Origin: an uncultured Treponema sp.
Lineage (GTDB): Bacteria; Spirochaetota; Spirochaetia; Treponematales; Treponemataceae
Reading direction: 5' to 3'
DNA length: 17,156 nt
Assembly (NCBI GenBank): GCA_934667505.1
Contig: CAKULY010000033.1
Coordinates: forward strand, 1-17,156
Shown here one piece after another: positions 7,662 through 15,798 of this stretch (position 1 is the stretch's first letter; each line of letters starts with the position of its first letter). A model generated the notes under the pieces. The model searched no databases. It saw only the letters and a program-made list of their open reading frames with translations, and was not told the DNA's origin. Both the position numbers and the translations under genes were made by a program.

Positions 7662-9617
7662 ATGATGGACGATTTATTTGACGTGCAATCTGCAATTGAT
7701 GAAAATAAAAAGAAAATACGTATTTCAGAACTTGAAAAACTTATAAAGAAATATCAGGATTCTTATTATAATGGAGAAGCTCAAATAAGCGATCAGGAAT
7801 TCGATTCGCTTTGGGATGAGTTAAAAAATCTTAATCCTAATAATTTGCTGTTTCAAAAAATAGGAGCAGATTCTGGTAACTTTGCAAAAGTTCATCACGT
7901 AATGCCAATGGGAAGCCAAGAAAAAGCTGCAAATCCAGAGCAATTTTTATCTTGGGCGCAGAAGCATGTTTATTCAGAATATCTTGTGGAATACAAATTG
8001 GACGGAGCTTCTCTTGAGCTTCAGTATGTTCATGGAAAACTGCAAAAGGCTGTTACTCGTGGAGACGGTTCTGTAGGCGACGACGTAACTGCAAATGCTA
8101 TAAAAATGCAAGGCGTAATAAAAAATCTTTCTTATGAAAATTCCGTCTGCGATTTTACGGGTGGTATTCGTGGCGAAGTTATAATGAAAAGAAGTGTTCA
8201 TAAGCAAAAATATTCTGACAAAGCTAATTGCAGAAATGCGGCTAATGGCATAATGAAGCGAAAAGATGGCGAAGGAAGTGAAAATCTAACGCTCATAGCT
8301 TATGACGCTCTTTGCACAGAAGGAAAATCTCCATTTAATGATGAAGAGCAGAAAATAGAATGGCTAAAGGAACTTGGATTCAATACAGTAGTGCTAAATA
8401 TCTGCCGCTCTGCGCAAGATGTTATAGATTACCGTGCCCAAGTCATGGATTTAAGAAAAAATCTTGACTATGATATTGACGGTCTTGTTATAAAAGAAAG
8501 AACGATAAATCTTTCTGATGCTTCAAGAGCGAGACCCGACCATCAGATAGCTTTTAAGTTTAGCTTGGAAGAAGCTGTTTCTACTTTAAAGGGTGTTGAA
8601 TGGAGCATAAACGGAGGAACGTATACGCCTGTAGCTATTTTTGATGAAGTATCGCTAAATGGAACTACTGTACAGCGGGCTAGCCTTGCGAATCCTGACA
8701 CGATGCGAAATTTAGGCGTAAAAATCGGTTGCAAGGTTGTAGTAGTAAAACGTGGCGAAATAATTCCAAAAATAGAATCGGCAATCCACTTGAAGAATTC
8801 TGTTGAAACCGAAATTGAAATGCCTCATGTTTGCGAGACTTGCGGAACTGAGCTTATAGATGAAGGCTCAAGACTTTTTTGTCCAAATAAAAACTGTCCT
8901 AAAAGGGTAGTTCACCAAGTTATGAAATGGGTTCAAGTTGTAGATATTAGGGATTTAGGTTCTACGCTGATAATGAATCTTTGTTCAAATGGAAAAATTC
9001 GCAGCATATCCGATATTTATGCTCTTAGCCTTGAAGACTTAATACCATTTTTTTTAAACGAAGAAAGTGTTGCTAAAGAAAAAAAATCCTTAGGAGCGGA
9101 AAAAGTTTTAAAATCTATTCAAAATCATAAAAGAATGTCCCTTTCAACTTTTGTGGCTGGCTTTGATATTGAAGGCATTGGCGAAACAACAGTTGAAAAG
9201 CTGGTTGCGGCAGGCTATAACACTTTAGAAAAATTGCTTTCGCTTACAGAAGAACAAATTGCTAAAGTATATGGTTTTGCTCAAGTAATGGCAAAAATTG
9301 CTGTAGAAGGTTTTGCCGAAAACCGGGAAGAAATGGAAAAACTTGCGTTGAACACAATAACAATCGAAAAATCTGCAGAAGGCTTGCTAAATGGAAAATC
9401 TTTTTGCTTTACAGGTGAACTTGTAAAAATGAAGCGTTCTGAGGCGGAAAAGATTGTAAAATCCTTAGGAGGCACATGCAAGTCTTCTGTTACAAAAGAC
9501 CTTTCTTATCTTGTGACTAACAATCCCTCTTCTGGCTCTTCTAAAAATAAAAAAGCTGTAGAACTAGGAATTTCCGTAATCGATGAAGACTCTTTTTTCA
9601 AGTTAATAGGGCAGTAA
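7662..9617 (+). CDS. ligA: NAD-dependent DNA ligase
   Basis: 651 aa (family about 670). It seals nicks with NAD+ during replication and repair. The Ia domain 'YQDSYYNGEAQISDQEFDSL' binds NMN. The adenylation lysine is K112 in KLDGAS, where most LigA have KxDGxA, and 'MPMGSQEKA' (81-89) replaces the usual 'PMLSLxNAF'. Then come 'RGDGSVGDDVT', the 'DIDGLVIK' strand, 'AFKFS', an OB fold, a four-Cys zinc site (C391, C394, C407, C412; short C-x12-C spacing), helix-hairpin-helix repeats ('GFDIEGIGETTVEKL') and a C-terminal BRCT domain (about 575-651, 'FTGELVKMKRSEAEKIVKSLGG'). AGAGGA (7655-7660) is only one base from the first ATG (7662), so the second ATG at 7665 may be the true start. Five bases separate its stop from the next gene. 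Confidence 0.95.
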   Translation: MMDDLFDVQSAIDENKKKIRISELEKLIKKYQDSYYNGEAQISDQEFDSLWDELKNLNPNNLLFQKIGADSGNFAKVHHVMPMGSQEKAANPEQFLSWAQKHVYSEYLVEYKLDGASLELQYVHGKLQKAVTRGDGSVGDDVTANAIKMQGVIKNLSYENSVCDFTGGIRGEVIMKRSVHKQKYSDKANCRNAANGIMKRKDGEGSENLTLIAYDALCTEGKSPFNDEEQKIEWLKELGFNTVVLNICRSAQDVIDYRAQVMDLRKNLDYDIDGLVIKERTINLSDASRARPDHQIAFKFSLEEAVSTLKGVEWSINGGTYTPVAIFDEVSLNGTTVQRASLANPDTMRNLGVKIGCKVVVVKRGEIIPKIESAIHLKNSVETEIEMPHVCETCGTELIDEGSRLFCPNKNCPKRVVHQVMKWVQVVDIRDLGSTLIMNLCSNGKIRSISDIYALSLEDLIPFFLNEESVAKEKKSLGAEKVLKSIQNHKRMSLSTFVAGFDIEGIGETTVEKLVAAGYNTLEKLLSLTEEQIAKVYGFAQVMAKIAVEGFAENREEMEKLALNTITIEKSAEGLLNGKSFCFTGELVKMKRSEAEKIVKSLGGTCKSSVTKDLSYLVTNNPSSGSSKNKKAVELGISVIDEDSFFKLIGQ

Positions 9618-9622
9618 TTTTT

Positions 9623-10258
9623 ATGAATAAAAGCAAGTCAAAAGTCTTTTTTGTAAAAATCATTTTTTTTGCGGCTATAGCATTTCTTTTGTTTAATCTG
9701 CTATCTTTTTTGGATTGCATTTTTAGCTCAAAAAATATTTCAATGGAAGGAGAGGAAATCCTTAGAATTCGTTTTTTTGGAAATTCAGAGGAAGCTGGAA
9801 CTAATACTGTAAGCGCAAATATTGCTATGCTTGATAACGCCGGAACTGAAATAGCCGTAATTGAGCGTTCTTGGAACGGCAATTTTTTGGCAATAGATTT
9901 TATAAGAACAGAACTTTCCAATTCCGTATTTTATTTTCCGGTAGATGTTTACGGCGTTGCTTCAATTTCTAAGGATTATAAGAGTGATTTCAAGCTAAAG
10001 AAAATTGGTTCAAATTTAAGCAAATATTATATTGATTTTAATCGATGCTTGCTTGTTCAGCCCTTGCAGCTTCAGAAAAAACTTTTTAAAATAGCAGATT
10101 TTTCTTTGGATCCTTTTATTTTTGTTTCTTTGTTCTTTTCAAAAAAAGTAACATTGCGCCTTCATGAATGTGAAGGCGGTAAAACTTACGGAATTTATAT
10201 AAAAAATGGTTCTTTTTATTTGGAAGAAGAAAATTTTGCTAATCTTGAATTCCGTTAA
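9623..10258 (+). CDS. Membrane-anchored protein of unknown function
   Basis: 211 aa, not recognised. A basic N-terminus (KSKSK) and one hydrophobic segment (about 8-30) look like a signal anchor. The Cys at about 32 (SFLDC) is a poor lipobox because of Asp at -1. The remainder is a beta-rich extracytoplasmic-type domain ('EEILRIRFFG', 'NTVSANIAMLDNAGTEIAVIE') ending in 'GKTYGIYIKNGSFYLEEENF'. It starts 5 bases after ligA with no clear Shine-Dalgarno, so it is probably coupled to ligA. Its last 20 bases overlap the end of the convergent M23 peptidase gene. No function is inferred. Confidence 0.7.
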   Translation: MNKSKSKVFFVKIIFFAAIAFLLFNLLSFLDCIFSSKNISMEGEEILRIRFFGNSEEAGTNTVSANIAMLDNAGTEIAVIERSWNGNFLAIDFIRTELSNSVFYFPVDVYGVASISKDYKSDFKLKKIGSNLSKYYIDFNRCLLVQPLQLQKKLFKIADFSLDPFIFVSLFFSKKVTLRLHECEGGKTYGIYIKNGSFYLEEENFANLEFR

Positions 10259-11243
10259 AAGTAAAATCTTGCATAAAGAATTCTGGTTTTACAGCGGCTA
10301 AATTTAATCTGACTTCCCAATGAAGATGAGGACCTGTTGCAAGACCTGTTGAACCTGAAAGTCCGATTTTTTGTTCAGGCTTTACAAAGTCATTTTCATT
10401 TACATTTATTGAGCTCATGTGATAGTAAAGGCTGTAAAGACCTGGCAAGTGTTCTATGACAACGCTCCAGCCAGTTGAAATTCTAAACTCTGCCATAACG
10501 ACCCGGCCTTCTGCGCACGCAAGAACATCAGTTCCTTCGGGAACTCCGTAATCGTTTCCGTAGTGGAGATTTGTTGTGGATTTTCCATTTGTGAACGTGT
10601 ATACGCGCCTGTCTCCGAAATTAGCTGTTTTTCGTTCTGTATTTATTGGTTTTATAAATGGTTTTAGCGAATAAATATCTTGCGGCATTATTGTTTCAAG
10701 AATTGTGTTTAGTTTTTCAATTTGAGCAAGCCTTTCTGGACCTATATCTTGCTTTATCATGGAATTTTTTTCATCTAAATTTAATACTTCCTTTTCGAAA
10801 GTTACGTCTTCAAGTTGGAACGGCAACTGAATTTCATTCGGAACACCGGATCCTGCTTCAAAAATGATTTTCAAAAAGTAGCTGTCGTCTGCAGAAAGCC
10901 ATGTTGAAATCGGGATTCCTGTAAGAAGCTCAGGATTAAGTTGCTTTTTGTTTTTTACATTTAAAAAGTAAAACTGCGAGGAGTCAATTTTTTTATTGTT
11001 CTTATAAAGCTGCATGGTAGCTTGAACTTCTGGACCATTCTTTTTTTTATAGCTTCTTGCAATTTTCATTTTAATCCGTGCAAAAACTGCTTCTCCTGGT
11101 TTTGCTTTTTCATTGTAGAATACAGAACCGCTGAATCCTTCTGCCTGAAAATTTAAAGTTGCCGCATGTATGTTCATTGCGCTTATAAACACGAATATTG
11201 AAAGTATTGAAGAACTTTTTCTTAAAAAAAATTTATTTAGCAT
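10239..11243 (-). CDS. Exported M23 (LytM-type) metallopeptidase
   Basis: 334 aa. A signal peptide (about 1-27, cleavage after 'NIHA') exports it to the periplasm. Residues 28 to about 150 form a beta-rich domain, followed by a charged linker. The C-terminal M23 zinc peptidase domain (about 208-325) has all key motifs: H227 and D231 in 'HYGNDYG', 'YYHM', and H306/H308 in 'GPHLHWEV'. It should therefore be an active enzyme that cuts peptidoglycan cross-bridges, for example during growth, division or around the periplasmic flagella; the exact role is inferred. An AAGGA Shine-Dalgarno precedes the ATG. It lies 34 bases after recJ and is the last gene of the recO operon. Confidence 0.93.
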   Translation of the reverse strand: MLNKFFLRKSSSILSIFVFISAMNIHAATLNFQAEGFSGSVFYNEKAKPGEAVFARIKMKIARSYKKKNGPEVQATMQLYKNNKKIDSSQFYFLNVKNKKQLNPELLTGIPISTWLSADDSYFLKIIFEAGSGVPNEIQLPFQLEDVTFEKEVLNLDEKNSMIKQDIGPERLAQIEKLNTILETIMPQDIYSLKPFIKPINTERKTANFGDRRVYTFTNGKSTTNLHYGNDYGVPEGTDVLACAEGRVVMAEFRISTGWSVVIEHLPGLYSLYYHMSSINVNENDFVKPEQKIGLSGSTGLATGPHLHWEVRLNLAAVKPEFFMQDFTFNGIQD

Positions 11244-11277
11244 TTTTTCCTTCCATAATTAAAACTTAAGTTTGCAG

Positions 11278-13416
11278 TTAATTTTTTTCTGCGTCTATTA
11301 TTGTCATTTGTGGAGTTGTTATTCCATTAAATGAATTTTTGCCTATTGTGTAAATAACTGAAATGTTGTCTCCCTTTGAAAAATCTCTGTTTAATCGTTC
11401 TGATTCTCCCCAAAACATTGCAGGAAATTTATATTTTCCACAATCAAATGTAAGTTTTAAGTGCTGGCGTTCAGATTTTCCAACAATAACTGCATCTTGA
11501 ATCTTTAAGCTTTTGCTTATAAAAGTTAGTTCCGGGTTTTCTTCTCCGACTGGTTCAAATTTCGCCACGAGCTCAAGAATGTTTGGAGTTATGTGTTCTA
11601 CAGGAAGCTCCGCATCTATTTCAACACAATCATTTTCTTGCTCTAATTTTATGCTTCTGCTTATTTCTTCGGCTTTTTTTTCAAAAGTTTCTAAATCTTT
11701 TGAGTTAAAACTAAATCCTGCCGCGCAATTGTGTCCGCCGTGATTTATAAAAAAGTCCCCAAATGAATCTAGAAAATCAGTTGCAATCAAGCCTCTGCAG
11801 CTCCTCATGGAACCAACCGCAATGGTTTTATCCTCTGAAAATGTTATAACGATTGTAGGTACACTGTATTTTTGCATTATTCTTGCCGCTAAAATTCCAG
11901 TAACACCGCGATTAATTTTTTCATCGATTACAATGCACAGATTTTTATGAAACTTTTCAAGGTTTTCTTTTGCCTGGTTTGCTGTATAAAATTCCGCATC
12001 ACTTACAAACTGTTTGCGCTGGTTGTTTAATTCTGTTATATGTTGCGCAAGTTTATTTCTTTCGGATGCGTCTTCGTTTATAAGGAGCTCTAAGGAAAGG
12101 TTTGACTGACCCATTCTGCCGGATGCATTCAATAGCGGAATTAATTTCCAGGAAAGTTCTGTTGAAGAAATTGTTTTTCCAGAAAACTCCATTCTTGCAA
12201 TTAGTTCTGCAATTCCTTTTCTAGTTTTTTTCTGATTAATTTGTGAAAGACAAGTTTTTACAAATATCCTATTTTCGTCTTTCATAGGCATTATGTCTGC
12301 AAGGGCTGCAATTCCTACAAGCTGCAGGTCTTGCAAAGCGTTGCTTAAATGCTTTGGGAACATTTCTTCTTCTTTTTTGTGAATCCAAGTTACAAAAATA
12401 TTAAAAAATCCTTCGATTTCTGTGGTAGGCTCTGAAGAATACTTTGCAAGTTTTGAAAGACCTTTTACTTGCTTTAAAGATTTTCCCCTTACTTGTGGAA
12501 TGATTTTTTCAATTTCTTTTTGAATATCGAACATTTGAAAATCTACGCCAGTGCCAAAAAGTTCTTTTAGATTTTCTTTTACGGCATTTTCATTCCAAAC
12601 AAAAATTTGTTGATTTTTAAGAAAATCCGGCAGCTTTGTGTCGTACACGGAAAGAGGGTAGGTTGAAAAAGTTTTTACAAATGTCTGCCTTTTTACAAGG
12701 TTTCTAGTTTTTATGCAGCTTAGCTCGATAGAATTATCATCATTTTTTTGAGCATTAAGAAGGCAAATATCTTGCGCGTAAAAGTCGGTTTTTGAAAATC
12801 TAAGCGCGCTTACAAGTTTAAACGCTACCGCCGCTCCGGAAATATCTTTAAAAGGATAGCCAGAATCTTCTGTTTTCGGGTCAATAATAATTGAATTATT
12901 TATTAAATTTTCTGGAGGATTGTGGTGGTCTGTAACAATTACATCAATTCCAAGAGAATTTGCGTATTCTATTTCCTTGCTGTTAGAAATTCCGCAATCT
13001 ACAGTAATTATTAGAGAACCATAATCTTTTGCAAAATCGTTTATTGCGTTTTCAGAAAGTCCGTATGAATCCTCTCCAATAGGAAGCCGCCACTGGACAT
13101 CCATGCCTGCAGTTTTTAAGCAGTTGTAAAGAATTGCAGTGCTAGTAATTCCATCAACGTCTCTGTCTCCAAAAATTAGGACTTTTTCTTTTTCCTCAAG
13201 AGCTCCTGTAATTCTGTCTACAGCATCTTCCATATTTTTAAATAAAAATGGTTCATGCATAAACCTTAAATCATTTTCAAGGTAATACATTATGTCTGAA
13301 CCGCTTGTAATTCCTCTTCTAGTAAAAATTGAGGCTTCTAAGGGCGAAAGTCCATACTTTTCATGAAGAGCAATAATTTCTTGTCTAGAAATATTTTTTT
13401 TATTATATTTTTTCAC
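11278..13416 (-). CDS. recJ: Single-stranded-DNA-specific exonuclease RecJ with a large insertion
   Basis: 712 aa, against about 570 for common RecJ. It is a 5'-3' ssDNA exonuclease in recombinational and mismatch repair. The DHH phosphoesterase motifs are intact: 'FGDRDVDGITS' (D84, D86, D88), 'VDCGIS' and DHH at 163-165. The DHHA1 motif HGGHNCAAGF (H559-) and a C-terminal OB fold ('KLTFDCGKYKFPAMFW') follow. Between 'GAAVAFKLVSALRF' (ends 207) and 'LQLVGIAALADIMPM' (starts 364) lie about 155 residues where usual RecJ has a few tens, so about 120 residues are extra; that segment is Lys/Glu-rich and matches no domain I know. The start is a GTG (13416) with AGGA 7 bases upstream. It begins 14 bases after the deoA stop, in the same operon. 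Confidence 0.95.
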   Translation of the reverse strand: MKKYNKKNISRQEIIALHEKYGLSPLEASIFTRRGITSGSDIMYYLENDLRFMHEPFLFKNMEDAVDRITGALEEKEKVLIFGDRDVDGITSTAILYNCLKTAGMDVQWRLPIGEDSYGLSENAINDFAKDYGSLIITVDCGISNSKEIEYANSLGIDVIVTDHHNPPENLINNSIIIDPKTEDSGYPFKDISGAAVAFKLVSALRFSKTDFYAQDICLLNAQKNDDNSIELSCIKTRNLVKRQTFVKTFSTYPLSVYDTKLPDFLKNQQIFVWNENAVKENLKELFGTGVDFQMFDIQKEIEKIIPQVRGKSLKQVKGLSKLAKYSSEPTTEIEGFFNIFVTWIHKKEEEMFPKHLSNALQDLQLVGIAALADIMPMKDENRIFVKTCLSQINQKKTRKGIAELIARMEFSGKTISSTELSWKLIPLLNASGRMGQSNLSLELLINEDASERNKLAQHITELNNQRKQFVSDAEFYTANQAKENLEKFHKNLCIVIDEKINRGVTGILAARIMQKYSVPTIVITFSEDKTIAVGSMRSCRGLIATDFLDSFGDFFINHGGHNCAAGFSFNSKDLETFEKKAEEISRSIKLEQENDCVEIDAELPVEHITPNILELVAKFEPVGEENPELTFISKSLKIQDAVIVGKSERQHLKLTFDCGKYKFPAMFWGESERLNRDFSKGDNISVIYTIGKNSFNGITTPQMTIIDAEKN

Positions 13417-13430
13417 TTTATTTTCCTAAC

Positions 13431-14789
13431 TTATTCAATAGTTTTTAAAATTAACCTGCGTTTTTGACATTCATTTTCTGAATACGAAACTGCATTTTGA
13501 AGTTGAGCTTTTGCAGATTCCAAACATTCTTGATTTTTGCCATAGATTTCCATCAGGAGTTCACCTTTTTTAGTGTAATCTCCGGAAACTTTATTGAGGA
13601 TAATTCCCGCTTCGGCGCAAACTTTGTCTGTGGTCTTGTTTCGTCCCACTCCAAGAGTTACGCCTGCCATTCCGGTTTTGTATGCTTCTATAAAAATATA
13701 GCCGTCCTGCTGCGCATAAAGTTCTGTTTTGTATTTAGAACGCCTTTTTCCCAATTGGTTTTCAAGTTCTTCTGGATTTCCACCCTGATTTATAACGTTT
13801 TTCATAAAAAGTTCGTATGCTTTTCCTGAAGATACAGCTTGTTCCGCCATCTTTTTTGCATCTTCTTTTGACTGAGCCTTTCTTCCTAATAAAATCATCT
13901 GCGCGGCAAGCGCAAAGGTTTCTTCCATTACATCTTTAGGACCTTGTCCTTTTAGGCAGTCAACAGTTTCTTCAATTTCCAAGAAATTGCCTATTTTTCT
14001 GCCTAAAGGAGTGTTCATGTCTGTTATAAGGGCATGGGCGTTTTTATTCATTTGCTTTGCGGTTTTTACGAGCGAAGATGCCAGAAGTTCCGCATCCTTT
14101 AGATTTTTCATAAATGCTCCAGAACCGCATTTTACATCGAATACAAAAGAGTCTGCTCCTTCGGCAACTTTTTTGCTTAAAATGCTTGCTGTTATAAGCG
14201 GAATAGATTCAACTGTTCCAGTTACGTCCCTAAGAGAATAGAGAAGTCTGTCCGCAGGAACGATTTCTTTAGTCTGTCCAGTCATTGCAAAACCCGTGCT
14301 TGCAATTAACTTTCTAAAGTTTTCTACGCTCATATTCACATTGTAGCCGTTTATTGATTCAAGCTTGTCTAAAGTTCCGCCTGTGTGGCCAAGAGCTCTT
14401 CCGCTCATCATTGGGTCTTGAATACCGCATGCGGCAACTATAGGCGCAAGGGGCAGCGAAATTTTGTCTCCAACGCCGCCTGTAGAATGTTTGTCAACAA
14501 ATGGTCCTGTAAGTCCAATATCTTCGTAACCGTGAAGATTTATGGTTTGCCCCGAATGCAGCATGTTTTCCGTAAGCGCGCTGGTTTCTTCGAATGTCAT
14601 TCCATTAAAATAGACTGCCATAAGAAAGGCTGCAATCTGATAATCTGGAATAGTTCCGTCTACATAGCCATTAACTATAAATTTTATTTCTTCTGCGCTA
14701 AGAGTTGTGCTTTCTAAAAGCGCGCGGCTGCCATCTTCAGAGTATGTATATGTCCCTCTTTTTTTTGTGATTATGTCTGTTGCTCTCAT
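13431..14789 (-). CDS. deoA: Pyrimidine-nucleoside (thymidine) phosphorylase
   Basis: 452 aa from the ATG at 14789, against about 435-440 for DeoA/Pdp. It splits thymidine, deoxyuridine or uridine with phosphate to give base and (deoxy)ribose-1-phosphate, for salvage and carbon recovery. Key motifs: 'DKHSTGGVGDK' (phosphate loop, K100-H101-S102), the family signature SGRALGHTGGTLDKLES (129-145) and 'YSLRDVTGTVESIPLI'. The N-terminus has about a dozen extra residues ('TYTYSEDGSRAL') before the usual 'LSAEEIKFIVNGY'. The start is chosen because ATG overlaps the recO stop as ATGA (14786-14789) and GGGA lies just upstream; the longer frame to 14834 adds a Lys/Asn-rich stretch not typical of the family. 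Whether it is the DeoA or the broader Pdp type cannot be told from motifs. Confidence 0.93.
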   Translation of the reverse strand: MRATDIITKKRGTYTYSEDGSRALLESTTLSAEEIKFIVNGYVDGTIPDYQIAAFLMAVYFNGMTFEETSALTENMLHSGQTINLHGYEDIGLTGPFVDKHSTGGVGDKISLPLAPIVAACGIQDPMMSGRALGHTGGTLDKLESINGYNVNMSVENFRKLIASTGFAMTGQTKEIVPADRLLYSLRDVTGTVESIPLITASILSKKVAEGADSFVFDVKCGSGAFMKNLKDAELLASSLVKTAKQMNKNAHALITDMNTPLGRKIGNFLEIEETVDCLKGQGPKDVMEETFALAAQMILLGRKAQSKEDAKKMAEQAVSSGKAYELFMKNVINQGGNPEELENQLGKRRSKYKTELYAQQDGYIFIEAYKTGMAGVTLGVGRNKTTDKVCAEAGIILNKVSGDYTKKGELLMEIYGKNQECLESAKAQLQNAVSYSENECQKRRLILKTIE

Positions 14790-15571
14790 AAAATTCCCAT
14801 TCCTGTTTCGATTGATTTTAATTGTGTTCCGCAAGCAGATTCTATTAAATAGTATAGAAGCTCTTTTATTTGACCTGCGCTTTCTTTTGACAGGGGAAGC
14901 TCCCTCGCTTCTTTTGGATTAAGAACAGAAAGGTTTGCAAGGTACGTTATTGCTTGCGAATTCAGAAAAAAAGGCATTTTTTCTTTTGAACAATCTGAAC
15001 AGAAAAAGCAGTTTTCTATAGGATTGTAAAATGCGCCTTCTAAACTATATGATACCTTATGAATATCGTTTTTACTAGTTAAAAAACTTTGTTCGCAAGA
15101 TGCGCACTTTGTTGCGTCTGGTCTAATACCTGCAAGCTCAAGATAACGCCAAAAAAAACGCAAAAGGCCAGCAGAACATTGCTCTGCGGTATTGCAGTAT
15201 TCTAGACCATCTATAAAGCCGCTGAAAAGATTCCAAAAAATACTGCTGTTTCCTGCGCACTTTGTTTTTATGGCAATTTCAGCGGCAATGCAAGCGGCGC
15301 AGTTTTTTTCAATGCTTTCTCTAAACGAAAGGTGGTATCTTTTTACGTCAAAGTCTGAAATCTTAAAATTAGTGATATTTTTTGAATAAGAAAGGTAGGC
15401 TATTCCTGTGTTCCATGCAGAAACAAGCGACTTCAGTTTGCTTTTGGGACCTCCATACAGCGTTGCGTAAATAATTCCTTCAGTTTTGCTCAAAAGTGTT
15501 ACTGTTGAAAAGTTCTCTCCTGTTTGTTTTACAGAAATTATAGTTGCTTGCATAGTAAGGCTTTTTGACAT
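14786..15571 (-). CDS. recO: DNA repair protein RecO
   Basis: 261 aa. RecO works with RecR (and RecF) to load RecA on SSB-coated gaps. It has an N-terminal OB fold ('ATIISVKQTGENFSTVTLLSKTEG', then 'YGGPKSKL'), a helical middle ('LLRFFWRYLELAGIRPD') and a zinc-finger set of cysteines C156, C159, C188, C191 and C194 ('KCASC', 'CFFCSDC'). The first ATG (15571) is 6 bases from a TATAAT box; the second, Met7 at 15553, starts the protein where most RecO proteins start. Neither has a clear Shine-Dalgarno. It is the first gene of the operon recO-deoA-recJ-M23. Confidence 0.92.
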   Translation of the reverse strand: MSKSLTMQATIISVKQTGENFSTVTLLSKTEGIIYATLYGGPKSKLKSLVSAWNTGIAYLSYSKNITNFKISDFDVKRYHLSFRESIEKNCAACIAAEIAIKTKCAGNSSIFWNLFSGFIDGLEYCNTAEQCSAGLLRFFWRYLELAGIRPDATKCASCEQSFLTSKNDIHKVSYSLEGAFYNPIENCFFCSDCSKEKMPFFLNSQAITYLANLSVLNPKEARELPLSKESAGQIKELLYYLIESACGTQLKSIETGMGIL

Positions 15572-15577
15572 ACTTTG

Positions 15578-15586
15578 ATTATATCA
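15578..15586 (-). promoter_or_regulatory. Putative extended -10 promoter of the recO operon
   Basis: On the minus strand the sequence reads TGATATAAT (15586-15578), an extended -10 (TGnTATAAT) without a good -35. The expected start is around 15571, at the first recO ATG, so the message would be leaderless, or have an ~18-base leader if Met7 is the start. Confidence 0.55.
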
Positions 15587-15684
15587 CAAAAAGCATATAC
15601 ATTACAGTAGAAAATCGCAGAATTGTTGCTGTTAATAGCTTTTGAACACGAGCTTCTGGAGTTTTACAGAGTTATTCGAGCTAG

Positions 15685-15713
15685 TTGCAATTTTCTTTAA
15701 AAAGCAATATACT
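15685..15713 (+). promoter_or_regulatory. Putative sigma70-type promoter for rpoZ-miaA
   Basis: TTGCAA (15685-15690), 17-base spacer, TATACT (15708-15713). It lies 85 bases before the omega-like gene. The rest of the 15587-15798 gap holds no ORF or hairpin that I could support. Confidence 0.6.
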
Positions 15714-15798
15714 GTAAAGATAAATATAGGTATTCTGAATATTCGCCTTTGCGTTTTTTGAATTCCAATAAGCTTAAATTTTATGAGGTATTTTGAAT

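Noticed and set aside
13497..14717. Several plus-strand open frames (110, 84 and 110 codons) opposite deoA
   Set aside because: They are shadow frames of a gene with a clear enzyme signature, with no ribosome site or recognisable product.
14790..14834. Longer deoA start at 14834
   Set aside because: It adds 15 Asn/Arg/Lys-rich residues unlike the family, and the ATG at 14789 has both a Shine-Dalgarno and an ATGA overlap with recO.
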